In this document: positions 28,017 through 35,888 of the stretch, in pieces
How the letters are laid out: each line of letters opens with the position of its first letter
How positions within the stretch are numbered: position 1 is the stretch's first letter
NCBI RefSeq assembly: GCF_900313065.1
Contig: NZ_OMPU01000010.1
Coordinates: 124,001 to 188,000, forward strand
Direction: 5' to 3'
Length of the DNA stretch: 64,000 nt
From: Kiloniella sp. EL199
GTDB taxonomy: Bacteria > Pseudomonadota > Alphaproteobacteria > Kiloniellales > Kiloniellaceae
The notes under the pieces: generated by a model
What the model saw: the letters and a program-made list of their open reading frames with translations, nothing else
Databases searched by the model: none
What the model was told of the DNA's origin: nothing
Position numbers and translations under genes: made by a program

Positions 28017-29441
28017 TTAAAAGAAATCGCACGAAATTTCATTTGAAGTTGAAAGAACTGTCTTTAGCTTTATTAAGCCTTGTTCCAGTTTTTGTATTGT
28101 TTCAGGAGCCATGATTGAGAGTCTGATGTTTTGTTCCCCTGCGGTTGTATTGTTGGCAAAACGGCTACCGCCCAGAATATGGACTCCGGCCTTGGACGCC
28201 TGGTGTACGAGTTGTGATATCGAGATTGTTTCCGGCAGTTGGACCCATGCGTGGGATTGGCATGAGTCGTAGTTGTTGATGTAAGGTGTTAATATGCGAC
28301 TTGTTAAATCATGGCGTTCTTTTGCTGCAGCGGTTATCTGGAGAGTCAAAGCGGCAAGGTCATCTGCGCGGCTGGAGATTTCTAACGCAGCGTTGATTAG
28401 TACGGGTGAAACCATCCATGTCTGGGCTGTGATACCCTGGGCCATGAGCATGGTGAGATGAGGCGATGCAACAGCAAAACCTATACGCAAGGAAGGGCTT
28501 ATTCGTTTGGCCAAGCCACTGAGATAGATTGCCTGTTCCGGGAAAAGCTTGGCGTAAGGAGGTGGGGCATCAGGATACAGGAAGCCATAGATGTCATCTT
28601 CCATAATAAGAACATCATACTTCTGGGCTATTCGTCCAATTTCGTTCCTGCGAGAGAGGGGCGTTGTGATGCAGGTGGGATTGTGACCTGTGGCTGTTGT
28701 AACCAGAATGCGAACACGGCCCTTTTTGCATTGCTGTTCAAAAGAAACAGGGCAAATTCCCTGATCATCAGTATCTACTGTTAAACTGGATAATCCCAGT
28801 TGTGATATTGCGGCAGAGACACCAGGGTAGCTGAGGGGTTCCTGACATACTGTATCGCCTGGTGAAGATAAACGCCCAAGGGCAGTATAAATCCCATTTT
28901 GGGCACCATGATTGATGAGTATTCTGTCTTCACCTATTCCACGTAATGGCTCTGGTAAAAAAGCTCGGAGGGCCAGCTTTTGTTGGGTATCACCGAAGCC
29001 ATCGCGATAGGTCATCAGGTTGAAACTTGACGCTTTGGTTGAGGTCCGCTGCAGTGCCCAGCGAATTATTTCTTCACCCCAATCGTTGGCAATAGCATTC
29101 ATTCCCAAATCTATTATGGAGTCTTTTGTAACGGAGTGTTTCTTCGGAGGTTGGTGAAGATTGGGTAGAATGACATCGGCGCCGATGTTTGCCGTTTCCT
29201 GAACGAATGTGCCCTGACCTACTCTGGCATTCACCAATCCTTTTCGCTCTAGAGAGCTGTATACCCGAGACATTGTACCAAGGCTGCATTTGGCTTCCCA
29301 GGCTGCTGTTCGTAAGGGTGGTAATTTTTCGCCCGGCCTTAAAACTCCGTCGCGAATGGCCGCTTTGAACAGCTGTTCAAGGTGCGCGTACTTTTGACCG
29401 TCGTCTGGCTGGTTTGCTGCAATGAGAGTTAAAATTGTCAT
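28017..29441 (-). CDS. MocR-type regulator: GntR HTH fused to aminotransferase-like domain
   Basis: About 474 residues. The N-terminal GntR winged helix (about residues 10-75: RPGEKLPPLRTAAWEAKCS, GLVNARVGQGTFVQE) precedes a fold-type I PLP domain with ILVTTATGHNPT, MEDDIYGFLYP and the Schiff-base lysine in YLSGLAKRISPSLRIG. MocR proteins sense PLP or amino-acid-like effectors. The ATG at 29441 is chosen because the domain begins right after it; the longer frame runs into the LysE gene region. The divergent LysE exporter is the likely target. The promoter-operator overlaps its start codon and suggests a leaderless mRNA. Confidence 0.9.
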   Translation of the reverse strand: MTILTLIAANQPDDGQKYAHLEQLFKAAIRDGVLRPGEKLPPLRTAAWEAKCSLGTMSRVYSSLERKGLVNARVGQGTFVQETANIGADVILPNLHQPPKKHSVTKDSIIDLGMNAIANDWGEEIIRWALQRTSTKASSFNLMTYRDGFGDTQQKLALRAFLPEPLRGIGEDRILINHGAQNGIYTALGRLSSPGDTVCQEPLSYPGVSAAISQLGLSSLTVDTDDQGICPVSFEQQCKKGRVRILVTTATGHNPTCITTPLSRRNEIGRIAQKYDVLIMEDDIYGFLYPDAPPPYAKLFPEQAIYLSGLAKRISPSLRIGFAVASPHLTMLMAQGITAQTWMVSPVLINAALEISSRADDLAALTLQITAAAKERHDLTSRILTPYINNYDSCQSHAWVQLPETISISQLVHQASKAGVHILGGSRFANNTTAGEQNIRLSIMAPETIQKLEQGLIKLKTVLSTSNEISCDFF

Positions 29442-29443
29442 AG

Positions 29444-29471
29444 GAACAATATAATAATTGTTCAATGAACA
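29444..29471. promoter_or_regulatory. MocR operator candidate with three GAACA half-sites
   Basis: GAACAAT-ATAATA-ATTGTTC (29444-29463) is a perfect 7-6-7 inverted repeat. It overlaps a second palindrome TGTTCA-A-TGAACA (29459-29471). On the minus strand, TTGAAA and TATATT (18-nt spacing) place the transcription start at or next to the mocR ATG at 29441. Confidence 0.6.
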
Positions 29472-29547
29472 TTTCAAGCCCAATTTAAACGCATGACAGG
29501 CGGTCAGATATTTTATCTGACTAGGTGAAGGAAAAGGGTGAAATGTC

Positions 29548-30162
29548 ATGCCAATAGAGAATGTTATTCCAGCGCTTATTTTTGCGGCGGTTATGTCTGG
29601 CACACCGGGGCCAGCAAATATGATTTTGATGGCAACAGGGGCCAAGTTGGGTTTCCGTGGTGCGTTGCCTTTTACCTTTGGTGTGCAAAGTGGTTTCTTT
29701 CTTGTCCTTGCTGTCGCCGCCTTTGGTATTACAAGCCTTCTAAAGGAAATGCCTATGTTAGGGCCTGTGATAACTGTGATTAGCAGCTGTTATTTGTTGT
29801 ATCTCGCATGGAAAATTGCCAGATCGGATCCAGGAACATTATCCAGCAATCAAAGTGCTGATACTGTGGGGTATTTGAACGGCTTGATTGTACATCCCAT
29901 GAACCCGAAAGCATGGTTGATGGCAACAACGGTATTTGCTCAATTCACCAATCAAACAAGCCCGGTACTAGAGCAGTGGGCTGTGATGTGTGTGGTTTTT
30001 ATTGTTGGTGGATTTCCAACAAACTGTATGTGGTCATGGGGTGGCGCCAGAATAATATCGGCAATCCAGAGTCCCAAAAAACGTCTGGTTGTCAATGGTG
30101 TCCTGGCTGTATTGACGGTTGCTATTGTGGCCTATATGGCTGTGGTGCAAATCTTGATTTGA
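29548..30162 (+). CDS. LysE family translocator (amino-acid exporter)
   Basis: A 204-residue inner-membrane LysE/RhtB-type exporter with about six hydrophobic helices. The family N-terminal pattern FAAVMSGTPGPANMILMATG and the following GFRGALPFTFGVQSGFFLVL are clear, and the motif GLIVHPMNPKAW (normally GxxxNxxNPKA) is near the middle. The exported compound is not determinable. It is divergent from the MocR regulator, which is therefore its probable controller; amino-acid exporters are common MocR or LysR targets. Confidence 0.9.
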   Translation: MPIENVIPALIFAAVMSGTPGPANMILMATGAKLGFRGALPFTFGVQSGFFLVLAVAAFGITSLLKEMPMLGPVITVISSCYLLYLAWKIARSDPGTLSSNQSADTVGYLNGLIVHPMNPKAWLMATTVFAQFTNQTSPVLEQWAVMCVVFIVGGFPTNCMWSWGGARIISAIQSPKKRLVVNGVLAVLTVAIVAYMAVVQILI

Positions 30163-30517
30163 TATATTGTCAATAAAATTGAAAAAAACGAGAGGGGCAT
30201 AGCCTCTCTCGCTCAGTAAGGTCGATAGAGCTTCGCTGATCACAAAGTTGGCGATAATCAGCTTGCCTATATCCCCAAAGCATCTTTTGTTCTGGCGAAA
30301 ACACAAAACACCTGAACCTGCTTCAGAGATCAATTTCCTGTCTTAATCTGAATGCTTTTCTTTTTCCGCTAGGAAGAGCTGCATCGCAGGACAGGGGTAT
30401 GATGACTCATGCACAAAAGCCATAACTAACATCATCAAGCACAGGGACTGACTTGTTCGTATGAAGTAAGCCTAGAATTCCGAGGCAGGGATGACAATAA
30501 AACGTTGAGTAGTTTTG
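30163..30517. other. Intergenic region with orphan minus-strand terminator; possible small RNA
   Basis: A hairpin CGAGAGG...CCTCTCTCG (about 30189-30211) is preceded on the plus strand by GAAAAAAA, so it acts as a terminator for minus-strand transcription (hairpin then TTTTTTTC). No minus-strand gene lies upstream within this gap. Either it also ends lysE mRNA inefficiently, or a minus-strand small RNA starts somewhere between 30215 and 30500. I see no convincing protein gene. Confidence 0.4.
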
Positions 30518-30563
30518 AAAATTTTGTAAAATTATTTAGGGTGATTTTCTAAATTTTGTGAAA
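30505..30563 (+). promoter_or_regulatory. Promoter and RamB-like direct repeats before the ScfR-type gene
   Basis: TTGAGT (30505-30510) and TAAAAT (30527-30532) form a weak promoter with 16-nt spacing. AAATTTTGTAAA (30519-30530) and AAATTTTGTGAAA (30551-30563) are direct repeats 32 bp apart. The first also forms the inverted repeat AATTTT-GT-AAAATT. They resemble the RamB motif ending TTTGCAAA and suggest autoregulation. Confidence 0.45.
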
Positions 30564-30575
30564 GCTGTAAATGTC

Positions 30576-32090
30576 ATGGCGCGACAAATATTTGCGGGGC
30601 GAAAAATTCGCCATTTAAGAAATCAGATCGGGCTTACTCAAATTGCCATGGCCAAGAAAATTGAGATTTCTGCAGCCTATCTGAATTTAGTTGAACATAA
30701 TCAGCGTCCCTTATCAAGGAAGCTGCAAAAGAAGCTGGAAGAAGCCTTTAATGTGAAAGAGGGCGAGCTTACTGGTGGAGAAGAAGCACGGCTTCTTTCT
30801 GCAATGAACGAGCTTTTTTCAGATTCTTTATTTGAAAGGTCAAGGCCCGATACCACGATACTTGGCGATTTTGTTGCCATGCATCCTGAAATCAGCCGTG
30901 CTTTGCTAAAGTTGTATCGTGCTTTTCGCAACGCGCGTGAAGATACACTTAAGGCACGGGAATCAATTTCTTCTGACCCCTATTTTACTGAAACCAGCCA
31001 TCAGCTTCTGACACAGTTAACATCGATCAGATCGTTTGCTGAAATTTTACAAGATAATGATGACCTTTCAGAACATCAGCGGGAAAGATTTACTAATGTC
31101 CTTGTTGATGAAAGCCAAAAATTGACCTCGATGGTTGGCGAGTTGTTTGATTTTATTAATGGGGAATCAAAACAGGCTGCTTTGCTGAGTGAAACGCCTA
31201 CAGATGAAGTGGTTGATATGCTATCCGCCAATGACCATTATTTCCCGGTTTTGGAACAGGCGGCCGAGGAGCTGAGAGATCGCTTGGGTGAACCAAAGCC
31301 ATACGGATTGTTCGATGCTCTGGCGAGTTATCTGGATCAGCAGTTAGGAATCGAGGTTGAGATTGTTCCTGTATCGTCGCAAGAAACGCTCTTGCGAGGA
31401 ATGTGGGAGTTGCAGGGAGAGGACGGTGGTACGCTGAGGTTGATGGAAACGTTGGCGATAAGTTCTTTGAACTTCAGAATGGCAAGAATCATCGCTGAAG
31501 TTGCCTATGCTGATGTGCTGGAAAAGGTTCTTGCCGATGTTCCTTTGAGTAGTAAAGAAGCTAAAAATTTGTGTTTGAAAGCTTTAGGAAGTTATTTTGC
31601 CGGGGCGGTAATGATGCCCTACAGTGTATTTCGAAGCGCTGCTTTTGAACTGCGGCATGATGTTGATTTGCTGCGTAGACGCTTTCGAGCAGGTTTCGAG
31701 CAGGTTTGTCATCGCTTGACTACGTTACAAAAGCCTGAAGAAGAAGGGGTGCCATTCCACTTTATCCGGGTTGATCTTGCCGGGCAGATATCAAAACGCT
31801 TCAGTGCATCCGGTTTGAGGATACCAAGATATGGTGTTCTTTCGCCCGACTGGGGCGTGCAGGACGCATTTTTAAAGCCGGGACGTGTTAATCTTCATTC
31901 TTTACGTGCAGAAGATCAGAGTGTTTATTTTTCAATATCAAAGACAGTTACCAAGCCTGGTGTGATGGTGGGGCAGGCGGGCAATACTTTTGCTGTGAGT
32001 TTAGGGTGTGAGGCCTCGTTTGCACGACATGTCGTTTATGCCGATGGCATCGATTTTGCCCACCCCGACAGCGTTTTAATTGGAAATTAA
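30576..32090 (+). CDS. ScfR/RamB-type XRE regulator with an inserted HisKA-like segment
   Basis: About 504 residues. An N-terminal XRE helix-turn-helix (residues 8-62: RNQIGLTQIAMAKKIEISAA) is followed by a long helix. Residues 133-197 resemble a histidine-kinase dimerisation/phosphoacceptor domain: SHQLLTQLTSIRSFAEIL with His142, then LVDESQKLTSMVGELFDF. No ATPase domain follows. The C-terminal part is the DUF2083 ligand/effector region of short-chain fatty acyl regulators (FRSAAFELRHDVDLLRRRF, FHFIRVDLAGQISKRFSASG, FAVSLGCEASFARHVVYADG). It stops at IGN, just before the Cys-rich tail usual in the family. The ATG at 30576 is preferred to the GTG at 30558. A response regulator gene follows 128 bp downstream. 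Confidence 0.82.
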   Translation: MARQIFAGRKIRHLRNQIGLTQIAMAKKIEISAAYLNLVEHNQRPLSRKLQKKLEEAFNVKEGELTGGEEARLLSAMNELFSDSLFERSRPDTTILGDFVAMHPEISRALLKLYRAFRNAREDTLKARESISSDPYFTETSHQLLTQLTSIRSFAEILQDNDDLSEHQRERFTNVLVDESQKLTSMVGELFDFINGESKQAALLSETPTDEVVDMLSANDHYFPVLEQAAEELRDRLGEPKPYGLFDALASYLDQQLGIEVEIVPVSSQETLLRGMWELQGEDGGTLRLMETLAISSLNFRMARIIAEVAYADVLEKVLADVPLSSKEAKNLCLKALGSYFAGAVMMPYSVFRSAAFELRHDVDLLRRRFRAGFEQVCHRLTTLQKPEEEGVPFHFIRVDLAGQISKRFSASGLRIPRYGVLSPDWGVQDAFLKPGRVNLHSLRAEDQSVYFSISKTVTKPGVMVGQAGNTFAVSLGCEASFARHVVYADGIDFAHPDSVLIGN

Positions 32091-32116
32091 TGCCCGGTAG
32101 TCTGGCCGACAAGGTG

Positions 32117-32136
32117 AAGGTGTGAAAACACACCTT
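32117..32136 (+). other. Hairpin after the ScfR-type gene
   Basis: AAGGTGTG-AAAA-CACACCTT forms a perfect 8-bp stem 26 nt after the stop codon, without a T-run. It may stabilise the 3' end or attenuate transcription into the response regulator gene. Confidence 0.5.
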
Positions 32137-32218
32137 GGCAAAACGTAGGCCTACACTGTAGTGTTAGGTCAACAGGGAATAAATAAAGAGATAACCGGAT
32201 AGCGGAGAAAGGCAGAAA

Positions 32219-32602
32219 ATGCCTCAGACGGTTCTCGTGGTCGAGGACGAGCCTCATATTGTCGACTCATTAAGCTTTCTGATGAAGAAAGCTGGCTTTG
32301 AAGTCTTTATTGCGCGTGATGGTGATGCAGCTTTGCGGATGGTCGAAAGCCGTCCGCCTGATCTGATATTGCTTGATATCATGTTGCCAAGAAGGGACGG
32401 TTTTGAAGTTTTGAAGTATCTACGTGCAAATGATACGTGGAAGGCTATGCGTGTTATTTTGTTGACGGCAAAAGGGCGTGACGTTGATCGATTGAAGGGG
32501 ATGGAACTCGGCGCCGATGATTTTGTGACGAAGCCTTTTTCAACAAAAGATGTGGTTAGATTGGTTAAACAGCATCTGGGCGTTGAAGAGAAGCTGGCCT
32601 AG
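32219..32602 (+). CDS. Single-domain response regulator (CheY-like REC only)
   Basis: A 127-residue receiver domain with no output module. Acidic pocket Asp10/Glu11 (VVEDEPH), phospho-acceptor Asp53 (LILLDIMLPRRDG), Thr83 (LLTAKG) and Lys105 (VTKPFS) are all intact, so it should be phosphorylatable. The ATG is preceded by GGAGAAAGGCAG. It lies between a regulator carrying a HisKA-like segment and a symporter-linked histidine kinase on the same strand. It is therefore the obvious receiver for that kinase, and it must act through a partner protein. Confidence 0.93.
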   Translation: MPQTVLVVEDEPHIVDSLSFLMKKAGFEVFIARDGDAALRMVESRPPDLILLDIMLPRRDGFEVLKYLRANDTWKAMRVILLTAKGRDVDRLKGMELGADDFVTKPFSTKDVVRLVKQHLGVEEKLA

Positions 32603-32662
32603 TTTCCCAAAATTAATGGCAATCAAGTATACGAGTTCGCTATTTCCCTGGGAGGAGCATGA

Positions 32663-33001
32663 GTGAGCCGACCCGGTGATAAAGGTGATCGCAGTATTGC
32701 ACTGTTCCTGTTGGCGCTACTGCTTTTCAGCCCTCTTTTCCTTTCTATCTTTAGTGATGAAAAGCTTCTGTGGGGGCTTCCGCCGCTATTTTTGTATCTT
32801 TTTGCTGCTTGGGGCGGGGTTATCGCTGCTGTAGCCTGGTCAGCTTCGAAAGATGCTAATGATGCAATAAATGCGCTTGATCCCAATGAGCCGACTGTGA
32901 TTGATGTTCTGATATCGGATGCGAGTGTTTCTTCGGATAAAAAAGGGTCAGCAGTAGAGAATACCAATCTTTCTTCAAAGGATGGTGATCATGCTGGTTG
33001 A
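32663..33001 (+). CDS. Small two-helix membrane protein before the symporter-kinase
   Basis: A 112-residue protein with two membrane helices (IALFLLALLLFSPLFLSIF and LWGLPPLFLYLFAAWGGVIA) and a hydrophilic acidic tail. The pattern of a short charged N-terminus, two helices and a linking DEKLLWGLPPL resembles the small subunits (DUF4212/DUF485-like) that accompany sodium/solute symporters. The start is the GTG at 32663, with GGGAGGAG about 5 nt upstream. An ATG four bases earlier is out of frame and stops at once. Its end overlaps the kinase gene by 11 nt, indicating translational coupling and probable complex formation with the symporter domain. Confidence 0.72.
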   Translation: MSRPGDKGDRSIALFLLALLLFSPLFLSIFSDEKLLWGLPPLFLYLFAAWGGVIAAVAWSASKDANDAINALDPNEPTVIDVLISDASVSSDKKGSAVENTNLSSKDGDHAG

Positions 33002-35747
33002 CTGGATCATCATACTTTCTTCTATCGGCTATCTTCTGGTGCTTTTTGCGATTGCTTACATTGCAGACAAGCGTGCGGAGCGTGGGGCGGGAATCACGTC
33101 ACACCCTTATATTTATGCCCTCTCATTGGGGGTGTATTGTACATCTTGGACATTCTATGGTTCAGTTGGACGTGCGGCGTCTAGTGGTTTGGATTTTCTG
33201 CCCATTTATTTGGGGCCTACTCTTGTTTTTGTTTTGTGGTGGCTGGTTGTCAAGAAAATCATCCGAATAACAAAAGCCCATCGTATAACATCAATTGCCG
33301 ATTTTATCTCTTCCCGTTACGGGAAAAGCACGCCTTTGAGTGCCTTGGTAACAGTAATCGCGGTTGTGGGAATTGTCCCCTATATATCCCTGCAGCTCAA
33401 AGCTGTTGCTACGAGTTTTAATGTTTTAAAGCAATATCCGGAAGTCATTGCTCCACTTAATTCTCCGCCAATTGCCACGGTTGCAGACACGGCTTTTTGG
33501 GTCGCTTTGGTTTTGGCTATTTTTGCGATCCTCTTTGGGACCAGACATATTGATAACAGTGAGCATCATGATGGTGTTGTGGTTGCCATTGCTTTTGAAT
33601 CCGTTGTGAAGCTTCTTGCTTTTTTGGCTGTCGGGATTTTTGTCACCTTCGGACTCTATGATGGTTTTGGTGATCTTTTTCAGCAGGCGTCACGAGTGCC
33701 GGAACTTGTCCAGTTGATGACTTTTGAGAAGGAAGGTGCTTACACAACGTGGGTGACTTTAACGACCTTGTCCATGGTTGCGGCAGTATGTTTGCCACGA
33801 CAGTTTCAGGTTATTGCCGTTGAGAACGTTAACGAACCCGAGTTACGAAAAGGTGTATGGTTTTTCCCGCTCTACCTGCTTGCCATCAATATCTTTGTTT
33901 TGCCCATTGCTTTGGGGGGAATGCTTCAGTTTCCACGCGGGGATGTAAATGCAGATACTTTTATCCTCACGCTCCCTATGGCGCACGAACAGGAAATGCT
34001 TGCTCTTCTTGTGTTTCTGGGTGGTCTTTCTGCTGCAACATCTATGGTTATTGTTGCTACGATCGCTTTGAGTACGATGGTTTGCAATGATCTGGTGATG
34101 CCTGTGCTTTTGAGGTGGAACTGGCTTGGCCTGAAGAAAAAAAGTGATTTTACAGGTGTTCTGCTTTTTGTGCGGCGCAGCAGTATTATCCTCATCCTTT
34201 TGTTTGGGTACGCCTATTTTCGTTTTTTGGGTGAGAGTGACGCACTTGTTACCATTGGTCTTATTTCTTTTGCGGCGGTTTTCCAGTTTGCACCTGCCAT
34301 GATCGGGGGGATGTTCTGGAAAGGGGGAAATCGCAAAGGGGCGTTGACTGGTCTTACTCTGGGTTTTGTTGTTTGGGCCTATACGCTTTTGTTACCGGCT
34401 TTTGCAAAGTCGGGTTTGTTACCGATTACTTTTATCCCGGCTGGCCCTATGGGGATTGAATTATTGAGACCCTATGAGTTGTTTGGCTTACAAGGGCTTG
34501 ACCATTTAACCCATGCTCTTTTCTGGACAACGGTGTTTAACGCTGGCGCTTATGTGTTTGTATCGCTCTATACCCGTCATTCCGCAATTGAACGTGTACA
34601 AGGAGCGTTATTTGTTGATGTCTATCGATATGCCGATCAGGGGCCGCGATCACAGCTATGGCAAGGCTCTGCTTCTGTGGAAGATTTGTTTAATCTCCTT
34701 GTTCGCTTTTTAGGGCGAGCGAGAGCGGACAGAGCTTTTAGTGGATACTTCAGAGATCGAGGTCTAGAGCGCAGACGGGTGATTACGGCTGATGCTGATC
34801 TGGTTCACGTAACCGAACGTCTTCTTTCCGGTGCTATTGGTGCAGCGTCCGCCCGTGTGATGATTTCTTCTGTTGTGAAGGGAGAAGTTGTCCGTCTTGA
34901 AGAGGTGATGACAATTCTGGATGAGACGTCGCAAGTTATCGAATATAGCCAAAATTTGGAACAAAAATCGAGAGAACTGGAAAGCACAACAGCGCAATTA
35001 CGGTCGGCGAATGAGCGCTTGCAAGAGCTGGATCGCTTGAAGGATGAATTTTTATCGACGGTCAGTCATGAACTCAGAACACCCTTAACGTCTATTCGAT
35101 CTTTCAGTGAAATTTTGAGCGATCACCCCGACTTGGAAGAAGAGGAAAAAAACAGATTTCTGGGTATCATTGTGAAAGAGAGTGTCCGCTTGACGCGGTT
35201 GATTAACCAGGTCCTTGATCTGGCAAAGATAGAAGCGGGACAAATGGAATGGATTCTTGAGGATCTGGATATCCCGCAAGTTGTCGAGAACTCAATGGAC
35301 ACAATGTCTGCAATTCTGAGTGAGAAAGAAATCACGCTTGATGTGGATTTTGCACCTGACCTCCCCATGATTAGGGGGGACAGGGACAGGCTTATGCAAG
35401 TGTTTGTTAATTTGTTGTCCAATGCGGTTAAATTCTGTGATGAAGATCGTGGATGGGTAAAGGTATCTGTTTTCAGGCAAGGTGAGGAAATTGTAATTAC
35501 TGTTGCAGATAACGGACGGGGAGTACCATGGCAAGCGCGTGAGCATATCTTTGAGAAATTCCACCAATCCCGCGAAGGCTTAGCAGATAAACCCCACGGA
35601 ACTGGTCTGGGTTTGAGCATTTCGCGCCAGATTGTTGAGTATTTTGGCGGCCGTCTAGAACTCGTCGAAACAGGTGGTAAGGGATCTGTTTTTGGTGCCT
35701 TTTTGCCTCTTCGAACTGAGCAGATAATCGCAAAAGCCGGGGAGTAA
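32991..35747 (+). CDS. Sodium/solute symporter-linked sensor histidine kinase (CrbS/CbrA-like)
   Basis: About 918 residues. The N-terminal half (about 1-530) is an SSS/SLC5-type transporter domain with about 13 membrane helices (LPIYLGPTLVFVLWWL, ITSIADFISSRYGKS, AAVFQFAPAMIGGMFW). A cytoplasmic linker and coiled coil lead to HisKA with phospho-acceptor His693 (STVSHELRTPLTSIRSFSEIL region). The ATPase domain has its N box (QVFVNLLSNAVKF), G1 (ADNGRGVPW) and G2 (GTGLGLSISRQ). This architecture occurs in CrbS and CbrA, which control acetate or amino-acid use. The ATG at 32991 is preferred (AAGGA 8 nt upstream) over the ATG at 32982. Confidence 0.92.
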   Translation: MLVDWIIILSSIGYLLVLFAIAYIADKRAERGAGITSHPYIYALSLGVYCTSWTFYGSVGRAASSGLDFLPIYLGPTLVFVLWWLVVKKIIRITKAHRITSIADFISSRYGKSTPLSALVTVIAVVGIVPYISLQLKAVATSFNVLKQYPEVIAPLNSPPIATVADTAFWVALVLAIFAILFGTRHIDNSEHHDGVVVAIAFESVVKLLAFLAVGIFVTFGLYDGFGDLFQQASRVPELVQLMTFEKEGAYTTWVTLTTLSMVAAVCLPRQFQVIAVENVNEPELRKGVWFFPLYLLAINIFVLPIALGGMLQFPRGDVNADTFILTLPMAHEQEMLALLVFLGGLSAATSMVIVATIALSTMVCNDLVMPVLLRWNWLGLKKKSDFTGVLLFVRRSSIILILLFGYAYFRFLGESDALVTIGLISFAAVFQFAPAMIGGMFWKGGNRKGALTGLTLGFVVWAYTLLLPAFAKSGLLPITFIPAGPMGIELLRPYELFGLQGLDHLTHALFWTTVFNAGAYVFVSLYTRHSAIERVQGALFVDVYRYADQGPRSQLWQGSASVEDLFNLLVRFLGRARADRAFSGYFRDRGLERRRVITADADLVHVTERLLSGAIGAASARVMISSVVKGEVVRLEEVMTILDETSQVIEYSQNLEQKSRELESTTAQLRSANERLQELDRLKDEFLSTVSHELRTPLTSIRSFSEILSDHPDLEEEEKNRFLGIIVKESVRLTRLINQVLDLAKIEAGQMEWILEDLDIPQVVENSMDTMSAILSEKEITLDVDFAPDLPMIRGDRDRLMQVFVNLLSNAVKFCDEDRGWVKVSVFRQGEEIVITVADNGRGVPWQAREHIFEKFHQSREGLADKPHGTGLGLSISRQIVEYFGGRLELVETGGKGSVFGAFLPLRTEQIIAKAGE

Positions 35748-35888
35748 GAGGGGGGGATTAAGGCCTGGATAATCTTGTCAGGTGGAGATTGCTTCTGGCT
35801 GTTCAATAGGGTAAAACCGCATCAACGCAGGGACATCTGCTTACAACAATTGACCTTTAATTGGATTGACCTTTAATTGGAGCGCCGA

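Noticed and set aside
29442-29645. N-terminal extension of the MocR frame beyond 29441
   Set aside because: It crosses the divergent promoter and the start of lysE and lacks family similarity.
30034-30333. 99-codon minus-strand frame overlapping lysE and the intergenic gap
   Set aside because: It contains the orphan terminator hairpin inside it and overlaps lysE antisense; more likely non-coding.
35123-35806. 227-codon minus-strand frame inside the symporter-kinase gene
   Set aside because: It mirrors the kinase domain coding sequence, is Ser/Pro/Arg-rich as shadow frames are, and has no ribosome site.
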